NCBI GenBank assembly: GCA_037367405.1 | Contig: JAZKJV010003126.1 | Location: forward strand, 2,108,001 to 2,172,000 | Length of the DNA stretch: 64,000 nucleotides | Source: Ottelia alismoides | Taxonomy: Eukaryota; Streptophyta; Magnoliopsida; Alismatales; Hydrocharitaceae | Reading direction: 5' to 3' | Shown: in pieces, positions 11,846-22,104 of the stretch | Numbering within the stretch: the stretch's first letter is position 1 | How the letters are laid out: each line of letters begins with the position of its first letter | Translations under genes and position numbers: made by a program | The notes under the pieces: model-generated | Database searches by the model: none | The model's input: only the letters and a program-made list of their open reading frames with translations | What the model was told of the DNA's origin: nothing

Positions 11846-13517
11846 ATGGAGCGGAAGAGACGTGAGAGGTTGAAGTGGGTGATTCGGGCGGGGCGGAGGA
11901 GTGGTGGAGGACCTTCATCGCGCCGCGCTCTGGCTTCGAAGTCGGCGCGGGAGGGAGGAAAAAGTCTGAAGATGGGTGGGAAGTGGTTTCACACCGAAAG
12001 AAGGGGCGAAAGTGCTTCAGGTGTGGGCTTGTGGGACACTTGGCGGCGACGTGTGTGTCGCCTCCTTGGTGTTTCGTTTGCGGGAGAGAGGGACATCAGC
12101 GCTCCACCTGTCCTTCTTTTTGTTGTCGGTCGGTTGCGAGGTGTGGACAGATGCCACGTGGTTCGCAGCGGACGCTATAAGCTCGGTGGATTGCGTGGCG
12201 GAGGGCGGGGAATCACGTTCTCCCGTATTTCTGTCTCTGCATGGGATCCTCATCAGTTCATGGTTGGAAGGCTCCGTAACTGTGGAGGAGATTCGATCGG
12301 CCGTGTCGAAGGAGTTAGCAGGCGATTTCCTTGGGGATGTCGTGGCTATGGGCTATCGAAGATGTTGTGTGCGGGGGTTGTCGGAGCATCAGCGACTGCG
12401 ACTGCTTGCATGGAAAGGTCCGGGTAGCCTAACCTGGAGGCATGCAAGATTTGCAGATGGAGTTGTGGATCGTGTTTCGCGAAGGGTGGCGGAGGTTCGG
12501 CGAGTTCCTTTTTTGTCACGCTCTGTGCATTGTTTGGGTCCACCTCTGAGGGGCCTTGGCTCGGTTTTACAGATTCTTGCAGATGGCACGCTCCCGGGCT
12601 CGGACCCAGAGGTTACCCTTGTGTTGTTAGATTGCCCTGACTCCGCCTGCCTTTCTTCGGTGGCGGAGTTGGCCGTGGGCCGCTTTCGTTTTCCGTTGCA
12701 GATTCGTCTTTTGGAGCAGGTGGAGCGGTCCTTGCCGTTGGGAGATTACGGTGGCGGCGGCCACCAGCTCGTTGTCGTCTCCGACGGGGAAGGTCCGGGC
12801 TCCGAGGAGGCCGGTCCGTCTTCCTCTCGTGGGGACGTTTCAGAGTCTGGCGATCTGAATCGTTGTATTGTCCCGGACGCCACGTGTGCAATCTCTCCTT
12901 TGAGGGTGTCGCCTCGTCACTCGATGCCTTTTCAGAAGATCGTCTTTGGGACATGCGCCAATTCGCCCCTCTATTTCGGGCCGACTGTTGGTCGCCTTCT
13001 CGTGCAGGGGGGATCCCCTGCGGGTTCGGATTCTCGGGTATCCCTTTCGCGGGCGTGTGTTGCCTTTGATGCGGGCGGGTCGCTGGATCCGATTGCAGTG
13101 TCCTCAGATAACCTGATTGGGGATCTTGATGGCCCCTCGGATTCTCGTGATGGCTCTTTTGCGTCTATTGCTTTCCATGGGCCTAAGTGGCCCGTTTGGA
13201 GCATCCTCTTCAATGGCGAGCCTCTCTATATCGTTGACCAGGAACGGCAATCAAGCGCGGCAGTGGATGCTCCACCTGCTTGGGAGACCTTCCTAGCCGA
13301 GGGTTCCGACTTGGGGTCGTCTTCGACACTGGCCCCTTCAGGGACTGATATCCGACAAATTGGAAAAAGATACAGAAGGCGCTCGCGTTCGCGGAGACCT
13401 GACGCCGCGCTTCCGCCAGTGTCAGCTCGTATGGCTCAAGTGGCAGCACTGGCTGGAGTGGTCCACTTCGGGGAAACTTCAGCGATTCTCAATGAAGATC
13501 CTCACATGGAACGTTAA
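11846..13517 (+). pseudogene. LINE-2 ORF1: gag-like protein with two CCHC knuckles
   Basis: ORF1 protein would coat LINE RNA. Two well-formed knuckles follow the CX2CX4HX4C pattern: CFRCGLVGHLAATC and CFVCGREGHQRSTC, encoded around 12010-12115 and preceded by GWEVVSHRKKGRK, as in LINE-1 (GWKVVSHRKPGRR). The N-terminal ATG at 11846 is in a different frame from the knuckles, and after about 12150 the protein continues in a third frame to a stop at 13517 (RFADGVVDRVSRRVAEV, then a Ser/Pro-rich tail). Two frameshifts are therefore needed. The last codons overlap the start of ORF2 by 26 bases, whereas LINE-1 and LINE-4 have a 4-base overlap; the frameshifts explain the difference. Confidence 0.8.
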
Positions 13518-14686
13518 GAGTCTGGGTGACCCGGAAAAGAGGAAGGTCTTGGGTTCTCGCTTCCTCGAATGGGGTTGCGACATCGTTATGCTTCAGGAAA
13601 CCAAGTTACAATCTTGTTCAGGGGAGGTTTGGCGCTCATTTGACGCAGGCCCCCTCTCTGCTTACCGGGGTTGTTGACGCGATTGGGTCTGCGGGAGGAA
13701 TGTTGATTGCCTGGAGGGACCATGGTTTTGTTCTTCGATCGGAGTTAAGGGGCACACATGTTCTGACTGTCCTGTTGGATTGCCTTTCCTCGGTGATGAG
13801 TTTTGTCGTCTCTTGCGTATATGGGCCTTGCCATACGGGGGACCGGCGCTAGTTATGGGAAGATCTTCGCTCGGCTAGAGCCTCCTTCCCGGGGGAAGCG
13901 TGGCTGATTCGAGGCAATTTCAATGTTACTTTGCTATCCTCCGACCGGCCAGGCTTGCGTGGTGGCCAACACCCGGGGTCGGCGGATTTTGTGGAGCTGA
14001 TGGACAATCTGGAGCTTGAGGTGCTTGACGCCTCGGATACTAAGTACAAGTGGCGGAGTTCGGGATCTCGCTCCCGCATCGACCGGTTCTTGGCATCTTC
14101 GGAGTTATTAAATCTCTTTCCTTGTTCCTTTGCGTCGAAAAGGATCCGAACCCGCTCGGATCACTCTCCCCTGATTTGGGATTCGGGGGAGCAGTCATCG
14201 CACTGGAGTTTTTTCAGGTACGAGAAGGCGTGGCTTCTGGAAGACTCTTTTCGCGAGCCGGTTTCCTCGCATTGGACCCCTTCGGTCGTCTCTGGCTCGG
14301 TTGTCTCCAGATTTTTCCAGAAACTTGTCTCCTTGCGGGGGAAACTTTGCACTTTCAAGGAGTTGCGCGCAGCCCGCCGGGCGGCCAGGGCCTCTACGGA
14401 GGACGTTCTTTCCGGCCTTGATCAGCTCGAGTGCTCGAGCTCTCTCTCCTCCGCTGATCTCGCGAGGCAGGACTCTGCTCTCCGGCAGGTGGCGCTGGAG
14501 GATAAGAAGCGCATTGTGGAAAGGCGCCAGAGATCTAGACACAGATGGCTCGTGGAGGGGGATGCCAACACTGTGTTCTTTCACAAAATCGCCAGCGGAA
14601 GACGCCGCTCTAATGCGTTGCGCTCGGTTATTGTGGATGGCGTACGGGTTGCGGGTATGAGGGAGATGGGTCGTCTAATTGCCAAC
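13492..14686 (+). pseudogene. LINE-2 ORF2 part 1: endonuclease and linker
   Basis: The start MKILTWNVKSLGDPEKRK matches LINE-4 (MKILSCNVRGLGDPEKRR), which fixes the ATG at 13492. Endonuclease signatures follow: QETKL, then VVSCVYGPC, a degraded GGDFNV (RGNFNV, with the metal-binding Asp changed to Asn), SRIDRFLASSELL and RSDHSPLIWD. Frame changes occur near 13675 and between 13852 and 13931. The linker ends with GDANTVFFHKIASGRRRSNALRSV, a segment conserved in all four LINEs. The ORF stops at the LTR element inserted at 14687. Joining 14686 to 17292 restores the reading frame across the insertion. Confidence 0.88.
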
Positions 14687-14999
14687 TGTTAGAAAATCGG
14701 AAGCGGAAGCGAATATGGAATAAAAATAATAAAAGAAAAGAACAGCGGGATTTTACGTGGAACCCTACTCCGTGAGGAGCGGGATGAAACCACGGGAGAA
14801 GCCCTCAAAGGGGCATGCTAAGCATTTCTTTTTCTCATCTGTTACAGGAGGCCTGGGGCTCCTTATATAGCCTCCACAGGGCCTCCAAGTCCCACTACTG
14901 GACGATGTGGGACTAAACCACTGGATGGGGTAAATGGATCCTTGAGGTATCCATTTACCCATCTACAACTCAATAGGCGCACTACCAAATACTCTAACA
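14687..14999 (-). repeat. 3' LTR of coding-poor element 1, with polypurine tract
   Basis: It starts TGTTAGAAAATCGG and ends CTCTAACA on the plus strand. Directly right of it CTCCCCCTCAAGG gives a minus-strand polypurine tract. It contains a CTATATAAGG-type box when read on the minus strand. Confidence 0.9.
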
Positions 15000-16961
15000 C
15001 TCCCCCTCAAGGTGAAGCATGCAGTGCTCAGCTTGGACAAACAAACAGAAAGAAACTCAACTCACACTACAGGACACTACGGACAATATCAACCCAATGC
15101 GCACATTGCTGCAGTCGAGGACGTTGCTTTTCATGTCGTGCAGGTGAGGAGGACGAACGGGCTGGAGTGTGAGTCAACTGAAGACTCGGAATCTATCCAT
15201 CGAGTCTGAAACTGCGCATGAAGTCTCCTCATCGGAGAAATGGGTCTCTCCCATCTAGCTCAGAGAATGGTGCACTGCTCTGGTGGTGTACCTATGATAC
15301 CACATGAAAACCCTTGCCCTCAATAGCATAGGGAATAATCCTCTGCTCTGGAGTCCCTATGGCTCACATGAAAACTCTGGCCTGACAACTAGAAGAATGA
15401 TGGGGACCACGAACAAATGATGGCAATATATGCTCATCTGAAAATGACCGCACACTCGTGCGTGTCTGAACTGGACTCGGAACCTTCTGACGTCGAGTCT
15501 GAAACCGAACTGTAGAGTCTGATGATCTGGCTGGTCTGGAGACTGATATCTGAATCTGGATTCTGGATCTAGACCTGTGACTCTACATATATACTCCCCC
15601 TTTCTCCCATACTTGTCGGAAAATGAACATCGACAAAGTTGGGAGAAGACCAGATATAAGGGGAAAACAAAATATACTTGTGGCTTTTCATTTTTTTAAG
15701 CCGTCATCATTTTTTTTGAAACCTCCTTTTTTTAAAAGTTGTTTCATTTTTTCTTTTCGGCTTTCAATCAATTTTTTTTCTTTTGAAATGCGTGCGCTCT
15801 TTTTTTTCTTTTTTTTATTGCATGCGCCTCTTTTTTTTCGAAAAATTGCAACCCCTCTTCTTTATATATATATATATATACGGTCGGATTGGGCCAAAAT
15901 AAGGTCCCTCTCCTTTCTCTTTTTTTTCCTTTTTTTTCTTTTCTTTTCTCTTTTTTTTCTTTTTAGTTACAACTCTCGGCCTACTTGGGTCGTTACAAAG
16001 CAGCAAAGCACACATTTTTTTTAAAAAGGCGGGCCCAAAGGGAAGGGCAACCCTTAGGGTTCCCAGGAGCCTGCCTCTTAAGATGTCGCCGCCCCCATCG
16101 GAGGTTCTTCTTTGCGCGACGCCTAAGGGATTTGGACAGGGGCCGCCGCTGCTTGGTGAGCAGGCTCCCGCGAGAACCGCCTGAAGGAGATCGCGCCAGG
16201 GGATTGGGCACCAGGGGATGCCACCTGGGGTCGAAGGCTGAGATGTCGGGGTGCCGCCTGGGATTCGTGGATGCGCGCCTGGGGGTGCGCGCCCTAAAGC
16301 GGCGTCGCTTGGGGTTGGACCTGGAGATGGGAGATCACGACGCTTCTGCTGTGCCGAGCGAGGAGGCGCCTCCGCCTGGAGGCATGAAGGCGAGTGGAGT
16401 CGGGGCTTGGAGCCCTGCCAGCGGGTGGCTTCGCCGCCTGGAGCTTTTATTCAAAAAGGAGGATCTATAGAGGTGTTCTGGAGCATCATTCTAGGGCCAT
16501 AGGACTGCTTCCTCATCCAAAGGATGCGCGCAGGGGCTTCCGCATCTGTACGTGTATGCGAGCGGAGAGGAGATGCTGCGCGTGTGACCTGGGCGTCTGT
16601 GCGAGTCTGATGGAGATTGGGTTCCCATGCGCCTGATGGAGATTGGGTTCCCATGCGCCTGTGCGAGGGCCTTTGTTGGATCTGCATCGGGAATCGCAGG
16701 CCTGGATGCATGTGTGGATTCCGAAGATGTGCTCCTCCACGTTGGAGGTTGCCTGGAGTTGTGGGCTGACGATGACCAGAGATTAGGGTTCCTGATTGGA
16801 ACCCTAGCTAAAAACTCAAGAATAAAATATGCCGCTAGCCAACACTTGTAGGAATTTCTGACTGAAAATAGGGTTCATGAAATTGAACCCTAGAACCGAA
16901 TCTTGACCAGAATAATGATCTTCAAATCAAACAAAAATGAAAAACCTCGAGAATCGAACCC
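15000..16961 (-). other. Interior of coding-poor element 1: T-rich tract and GC-rich core
   Basis: 15000-15620 is unremarkable. 15660-16020 is dominated by T runs with a (TA)n stretch near 15866. 16050-16800 is GC-rich with repeated CGCCTGGAG-like words and ends at the palindrome AGGGTTCC-N5-GGAACCCT (16785-16805). ORFs here show no recognisable protein family and lie on both strands, so I treat the interior as non-coding. Confidence 0.7.
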
Positions 16962-16973
16962 GCTCTGATACCA
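16962..16973 (-). other. Primer-binding site of coding-poor element 1 (initiator-Met tRNA)
   Basis: The plus strand GCTCTGATACCA is the exact complement of TGGTATCAGAGC and abuts the LTR at 16974, which sets the element's orientation as minus. Confidence 0.9.
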
Positions 16974-17286
16974 TGTTAGAAAATCGAAAGCGGAAGCGAA
17001 CATGGAATAAAGATAATAAAAGAAAAGAACAGCGGGATTTTACGTGGAACCCTACTCCGTGAGGAGCGGGATGAAACCACGAGAGAAGCCCTCAAAGGGG
17101 CATGCTAAGCATTTCTTTTTCTCATCTGTTACAGGAGGCATGGGGCTCTTTATATAGCCTCCACAGGGCCTCCAAGTCCCACTACTGGACGATGTGGGAC
17201 TAAACCACTGGATGGGATAAATGGATCCTGGAGGTATCCATTTACCCATCTACAACTCAATAGGCGCACTACCAAATACTCTAACA
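16974..17286 (-). repeat. 5' LTR of coding-poor element 1
   Basis: It has the same length (313 bp) and the same ends as the copy at 14687-14999, with about eight substitutions and no length change. The duplicated CCAAC follows directly. Confidence 0.9.
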
Positions 17287-17291
17287 CCAAC

Positions 17292-18880
17292 CATTTCTGT
17301 GCTTTCTCGTCGCAGACCCTCTTGCGCAGGTGGAGGTGGATGGGGCGGGGGGCGGAGAGGCTCTCCCAGGAGCACGCCTCGAGCCTGGTTGTGTCGATAA
17401 CTTTGGAGGAGGTGAAGGCCGTAATCTGGTCCCTTAATGCGGATGGGGCGCTCGGTCTGGATGGGTTCCCAGTATCCTTTTATAAGGACTTTGGGAGCTG
17501 CTCGTTGGGGATGTCCTCGAGGTGGTACAAGAGATGTGTCTATGCAACGCGGGTTTTGACAAAATTAATCGGGCGCTGGTCGTACTCCTTCTTAAGCATG
17601 GTGCGGCTGAGTGCATTGAGGTCTTCCGCCCGATTGCTCTCTCCAATAGACTATACCTTTGTGGCCAAGGTGTTTGCTATCCGTCTTAGTAGGGTTCTTG
17701 AGCACTTTATCTCTCCCTTCCAATCGGCTTTTGTCCCGGGCAGGCAAATCGGGGACTGCTTGGTTATGGCTTCCTAGATTGTTGGTGACTGGAAGCGGTT
17801 TGGCAAAAAGGCTATGCTCTGGAAGGTAGATTTTGCAAAAGCGTATGATACTCTCGATTGGCGCTTCCTATGGGAAGCTATGCATAGGCGGGGGTTCCCG
17901 GATGTCTGGATATCTTGGATGAAACGTTGTATGACCACGGCTTCTTTGGCGGTGCTTGTTAATGGCCGCCCGGAGGGCGGCTTCTACCAGCCTCAGCGGG
18001 GGATCAGGCAGGGGTGCCCCCTGGCCCCCCTTCTTTTTGTCATTGTGGTTGATGCTTTGGCGTGCTTGGTGACACAGGTGCAGCGTGGTGGCCTCTTCTC
18101 GGGCTTCTCGAAGGACGATCTCAATATTCCTCTTATCCAAAACGCGGATGACACTATCTTTTTTGTTGAGGGTGGCAGGGAGGAAATTGGGGCCGTCGCT
18201 ACCATGTTGGAGCTGTTCGACAAGCTCTCGGGTCTCGTCCAAAATCGGGAGAAGTCCATCTTGGTGCCATTTGCGTTCTCTGAGGAGGAGGCGCGGGTTT
18301 GTTCTGATGATATAGGAGTAGGGTGCGGCAAGCTGCCAATTCGCTACCTTGGCATGCCTCTTACTATCGGGCGGACTAAGCTGGCGGACTGGCTTCCGGT
18401 AGTCGAAAAGCTGGAGGGTAGGTTGGCGGGCTAGCGGTTTTCCATCCTTTCCAGGGGGAGGTTGGTCCTCCTCAAAGCGGTTATGGCGGCAATTCCAATT
18501 TTCTTCATGTCTTCTTGTATTTTGCCAAAAGGGATTCGCTTACGTATTAAAGGGGTGATGAGGAGATTCTTATGGTGCGGGTGTGGGCAGACGGCCAGGG
18601 GCATGCACCTCGTTGATTGGGATACGGTTACCTTGTCGAAGGCGGATGGCAGGCTGGGGGTTCAGAGGTTGGATGCGATGAACGAGGCGTTCTGTGTCGC
18701 TTGTGCTCGCTACGGGTGTCCGGTCGTCCCCGTTCTGGAAAGGGATTCTATTGATGATCCCTCGCTTTCACGAGCTCTTCCAACCTATCTTGGGCAACGG
18801 CCTCGCGTTCGCTTTTTGGACCGACGACTGGACTGGCGATGGGGCACTCGCTAGCCGTTTCCCATGACTTTTTGCCTTGG
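17292..18880 (+). pseudogene. LINE-2 ORF2 part 2: reverse transcriptase
   Basis: It continues the endonuclease ORF after the LTR insertion with RRWRWMGRGAERLSQEHASSL. RT blocks in order: DGFPVSFYKDF, a frameshifted stretch near 17500-17640, VAKVFAIRLSRVLEHFISP, QSAFVPGRQI, KVDFAKAYDTLDWRFLWEAM, VLVNGRPEGGFYQPQRGIRQ, GCPLAPLLFVIVVDAL and the active-site box, which reads QNADDTIFF instead of YADD, so the aromatic residue is lost although both Asp remain. Stops at 17776 and 18433 interrupt it. Polymerisation by this copy is very unlikely. Confidence 0.9.
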
Positions 18881-19545
18881 CGGCGGACCATGAGGCGAAG
18901 ATTGCTAATGTTTGGTGTGATGGGAACTGGATGCCTCGTTTTTATGCAAGCTTTTCGGATCAAAGACTCGAGGAGTTCCTTCAACTGTGTGATTCTTTAA
19001 CTTGTTGCGAGGGCTCCAGGGGGGACCACTGGGTTTGGAGGGGAGCTTCTTTTTCGGTCAAGAAGGCATACATGGCGATTCGAAGGCCACCGCCCGCTCT
19101 CTCCGAGATCCTCACGAAGGATTGCTCCTTGATTTGGGGTCTTCGCCTCCCTGAGCGGATTGGCTTCTTTCTGTGGCTCTTCAGGCGTAAGCGTTTAATG
19201 ACTCGGGACCGTTGCGCGCGATTTTTTGGCTCTACGTCTGAAGCCTGCTACCTGTGCGGGGTGGGTAACGAATTGGTGGACCATCTGTTCTTTAACTGTT
19301 CTTGCGTTGCCGGTTCCTGGGGTGACCTTGGCCTTGGCTGGGTCTGCTCGTCGTCCTTCGATGCTTTCTGGGATTTGCTTCGATCAGCTCGTCTTCGCCC
19401 GCGGATAGATTTTCTGGGCCCGCTGTCTTTGCTTTGGAGTATTTGGTTGTCCAGAAATGCTCTGGTTTTCTTGGGTTACAGGTTCTATAACGAGAATACT
19501 TTGTCTCAATCCAAGGCTTTTGTGGAAGCCTGGTCCTTGTTGTGA
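18877..19545 (+). pseudogene. LINE-2 ORF2 part 3: zf-RVT C-terminal domain
   Basis: This is the 222-residue C-terminal segment found behind plant L1-type RTs. It contains DHWVWRGASFSVKKAYMAI, LIWGLRLPERIGFFLWLFRR, LMTRDRCARFF and the Cys/His cluster CYLCGVGNELVDHLFFNCS, matching the zf-RVT family, a putative zinc-binding domain of unknown exact role. LINE-3 and LINE-4 carry the same domain. This segment is open to its stop at 19545, after which only the 3' UTR and the short A tract remain. A frame break near 18840 separates it from the RT. Confidence 0.88.
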
Positions 19546-19661
19546 TTTCTCTTTTCCCATGTACTTTCTTTTCCTTTCCTTTTATTTAACTAATATATTG
19601 GGAAGGGCACCTTAGCTTGCTACCCCCTCTTTTGGTCTTCAAAAAAATAAGTTTCATGTAG

Positions 19662-19988
19662 AACACAAAGTCAAAATAGGTCATTTATATATAGTTATAT
19701 TTTTCTAAGTACTTTTAATGAATTAAAAATACTTGTTTTTTATTTCTTTTAATATTTTTTCTATTTTTAATTTGTATTTAATTTCAAAATAAATATGTAC
19801 AATATTTATCTAATTTCAATGTGATTTTTAATATTAAAGAAACACAGATAATAAGGGCACATTAATACAATTATTTATATGGTTAGTTATTGACATGAAG
19901 TTAAATGTTAAAGTTAGTGAATTAGCTTTGATTATTATTGAGTTATCTAGGTTGGAAGGATAATAAATAAAGAACATGATAATAAATC
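19662..19988 (-). other. Probable long LTR of the tRNA-Asp-primed element (part 2) and AT-rich sequence
   Basis: This continues the pre-insertion sequence after the LINE-2 duplication. It is strongly AT-rich, with no gene and no repeat edge that I can place. The boundary with the copia fragment at about 19989 is unclear. Confidence 0.35.
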
Positions 19989-20558
19989 ATGGATTTATCA
20001 ATGAAGCAACCTAGACAGGTACATATGGATGATGTACACATGATATTGAGATATTTGAAAACTTCAATAAGTGCAGGTTTCATGTTCAGTAGAGACATGT
20101 CCCTTACAGTTATAGCATGTGCTGATGCAGACTATGCAGGATGCCCCAAAGACAGGAAATTTACTTCAGGCTTTGTTATCTTTGTAGCGAGTTCACTTAT
20201 TTCATGGAAGAGTAAGAAACGGATGGTTGTTGCTAGATCTAGTGTCGAATCAAATTATAGAGCCATGACACAAAGTAGCACAGAGATGATATGGGTTAAA
20301 TCCATTCTTACTGACCTAACTATTGAGGTGCCACTTCTCATGCACCTTCAATGTAACAACCAGGATGCCCTTTTCATAACCGACAATCTAGCCTTCCATG
20401 AAACAACCAAGCACATCGAGGTAGACTGCCACTACGCTCGAAATATGATTCAGAAGGGATTTATCTCCACTTCTCATGTTACTTCAGGAAATCAGACTGC
20501 ATATATGTCATTAAAGCACTTTCTAGAGGCCCATTTCATCGATGGTGTTCCAAGTTGA
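19989..20558 (+). pseudogene. Copia-H fragment: RNase H domain
   Basis: The 189-residue frame starts in the RT-RNase H connection (PRQVHMDDVHMILRYLKTS) and contains CADADYAGCPKDRK, SWKSKKRMVVARSSVESNYR, QCNNQDALFITDN and HIEVDCHYARNMIQKGF. These match RNase H of the copia family found throughout this window. The usual Glu in SSAESEY is Asn (SSVESNY). Everything upstream of RNase H is missing, so this is a 3'-end relic adjoining its own 3' LTR. Confidence 0.88.
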
Positions 20559-20593
20559 GCATGTAAACATATATGCTCCAGCTTGAGGAGGAG

Positions 20594-20742
20594 TGTTGAG
20601 ATAGATCCCTTTATCTGTTCTTTATTTATATTTCTTATTCCTTCGTCTATTTTATGTAATTTTCCTGTAGAGTTTTTCTTCTATATAAAAGAGCCCTAGG
20701 ATCACAATGAATGCAATCAATTCTTTTTCCATTTCCACTGCA
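20594..20742 (+). repeat. Copia-H 3' LTR with polypurine tract
   Basis: The polypurine tract CTTGAGGAGGAG (20582-20593) precedes TGTTGAGATAGATCCC. The LTR includes TTCTATATAAAAGAGCCC and probably ends at the CA of 20741-20742, giving about 149 bp, in line with its relatives. The right edge is inferred. Confidence 0.65.
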
Positions 20743-21057
20743 TTGATGTTATAATGAATGTTACTATCACTAATAAAAACCCTGAGAGATCTAGAGAGGA
20801 TGGAAATCATTTGACCATGATTTGGCATCAAAGGCTTAGTCATTTATCTGTTGATAGGATCAATATATTGGTAAAAGATGGATCTTTAGATTTACTACAG
20901 GTCCAAAGTTTGCTTGCTTGTGAACATTGCATTCGAGATAAAATGACCATAGCACACTTTCGAAATAAGGGTACACAATGCAAAGGTATACTTGACCTAA
21001 TACATACCGATGTATGTGGCCCCTTCAATACTGTGATTCAAAATGGATATCGATATT
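20743..21057 (+). pseudogene. Copia-F fragment: pre-integrase and integrase start of a Tork-like copia
   Basis: The frame from 20754 reads MIWHQRLSHLSVDRI, then CEHCIRDKMT, then LDLIHTDVCGPFNTV and NGYRYLL. That is the zinc-binding HHCC segment of a copia integrase plus the first catalytic Asp of the core. It is closest to Copia-E (CIQGKMT, ILDLIHTNVCDPF) and clearly unlike the Copia-A to H family. It ends abruptly at the Copia-B LTR at 21058; the continuation is not found on the far side, so the rest has been lost. Confidence 0.8.
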
Positions 21058-21208
21058 TGTTGGGAAAAGACATTAAGTTGTTTATTCCATGAACCCTAGG
21101 CTCTCTTATATAGGAGAGTAGCCTATGGGTAAATTACATGACATTCACAAAAAGAAGGAAGTTAGGAAACAGTACAAATAATGTAAGACAAAAATATATA
21201 TCTCCACA
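21058..21208 (-). repeat. Copia-B 3' LTR with polypurine tract
   Basis: 151 bp, TGTTGGGAAAAG to TATCTCCACA on the plus strand, with CTCTTATATAGGAGAG as the promoter-like box. CTCCCCCTCAAG (21209-21220) is the polypurine tract in complement. Confidence 0.85.
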
Positions 21209-21232
21209 CTCCCCCTCAAGATGGAGTATAGA

Positions 21233-21529
21233 TATTGATCATGCTCAGCTTGGACGAGCATTTCTGGAATGATCCTCTGAGTAAAGCCTTGGTGAAGATA
21301 TCTGCAGTCTAGTCCCCTGAACTGACACGAGATGTGGAAATAAAACCCTTCTGAATCATGTCCCGTATATAGTGGCAATCAACCTCGATGTGCTTGGTTC
21401 GTTCATGAAATGTTGGATTATTTGCAATAAATATAGTAGCTTGATTGTCACATTCCAGTACCATAGGAAGGGGAACCTCTATATATAGATCTGTAAGAAC
21501 AGCTTTAACCCACATCATTTCTGTAGTAA
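21233..21529 (-). pseudogene. Copia-B RNase H, C-terminal part
   Basis: The minus strand reads MMWVKAVLTDLYIEVPLPM, ECDNQATIFIANN, FHERTKHIEVDCHYIRDM and TSRVSSGD, the C-terminal half of copia RNase H. The domain breaks at 21529, where the array starts, and resumes at 26678 with the N-terminal half (MAHVSxxMMWV when joined), so the array is an insertion in the RNase H gene. A stop near 21306 separates the last residues. Confidence 0.85.
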
Positions 21530-22090
21530 TGATGCAGCGTGGACTCGACATGTAGGGCCGTCTAATTATTTAAATTGTGGCCGTTAATTTTATTTACGTT
21601 TTTTAAGTTGTCGCAATTTTAAATAAAGAGATCGCGTGTGATCTCAATTAGTCTTAATTTGAATTTCAAATTTGGTAGTTAGTCGGTTAATTAGTTAGAG
21701 TCAGTTTAGGATAATGGGTTGCCGGTTTAAATTATTTTCTATTCTTGTAATGTCATCCCTCCTATATAAAGGGATGAGGGTCCAATGTTTTAGTCAGTTC
21801 AAGATGTGATAAAATAGAGATTTATCTCTCTCCTCTCCCCTCTCTCTCCTTCTCCCCGCGTGATCTACACGTGTTCTTCTTCTCCCAAACCCCTCGTATT
21901 CCCGACGAGTCTCTTTCTCTCTTCCCCTCGCGGTCTACGCGTTTCTTCTTCTCTAACCCCGCGCATCCGGCGTGTCTTCTCTTCTCAACCCTTCCAGTTT
22001 CTTCTTCTCAACCCCTCTATTTTCTTCTACCATCGAAAAATCCACCGTCAAATCTATTTCCCGCGCCGCGCCGAATTCCATTTTGCATCA
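21530..22090 (+). repeat. Array LTR 1, type A
   Basis: 561 bp. Type A marks: T at 21676 (TTTGGTAG), ATTATTTTCT, five A in ATCGAAAAATCC, and TTTCCCGCGCC. TATATAAA at 21763-21770 is a likely promoter box. Private changes: GGGTTGCCGG and an extra T in TCTCTTTCTC. Confidence 0.92.
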
Positions 22091-22104
22091 ATTGGTATCA
22101 GAGC

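Larger units (their letters stand above)
14687..17286 (-). mobile_element. Coding-poor LTR retrotransposon, family member 1
   Basis: Two 313-bp LTRs, a primer site, a polypurine tract and a 5-bp duplication (CCAAC at 14682-14686 and 17287-17291) define a complete 2.6-kb element. On the minus strand the 5' LTR is at the right. The interior (15000-16973) has no gag, protease, integrase or RT motif. It holds a GC-rich core (about 16050-16800) and a long T-rich tract (15660-16020) next to the polypurine tract. The LTRs differ at about eight positions, so the insertion is moderately young. It must use enzymes from another element. Two relatives lie at 44892 and 61824. Confidence 0.9.
11710..19646 (+). 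mobile_element. LINE-2: full-length L1-type LINE with a 15-bp target duplication
   Basis: Both ends are defined directly: ATAAGTTTCATGTAG occurs at 11695-11709 and again at 19647-19661, straight after a short A tract at 19641. Without the LTR element at 14687-17286 and its duplicated 5 bp, the LINE is about 5.3 kb. The order is a 5' leader of about 130 bp, ORF1, ORF2 (endonuclease, RT, zf-RVT), then a 3' UTR of about 100 bp. It carries a few frameshifts and altered catalytic residues, so it is probably dead. It interrupts the probable LTR described on either side. Confidence 0.92.

Noticed and set aside
16962..16973. Possible tRNA gene fragments at the GCTCTGATACCA sites
   Set aside because: These short matches to the initiator-Met tRNA 3' end abut LTRs and are primer-binding sites; no cloverleaf can be formed around them.
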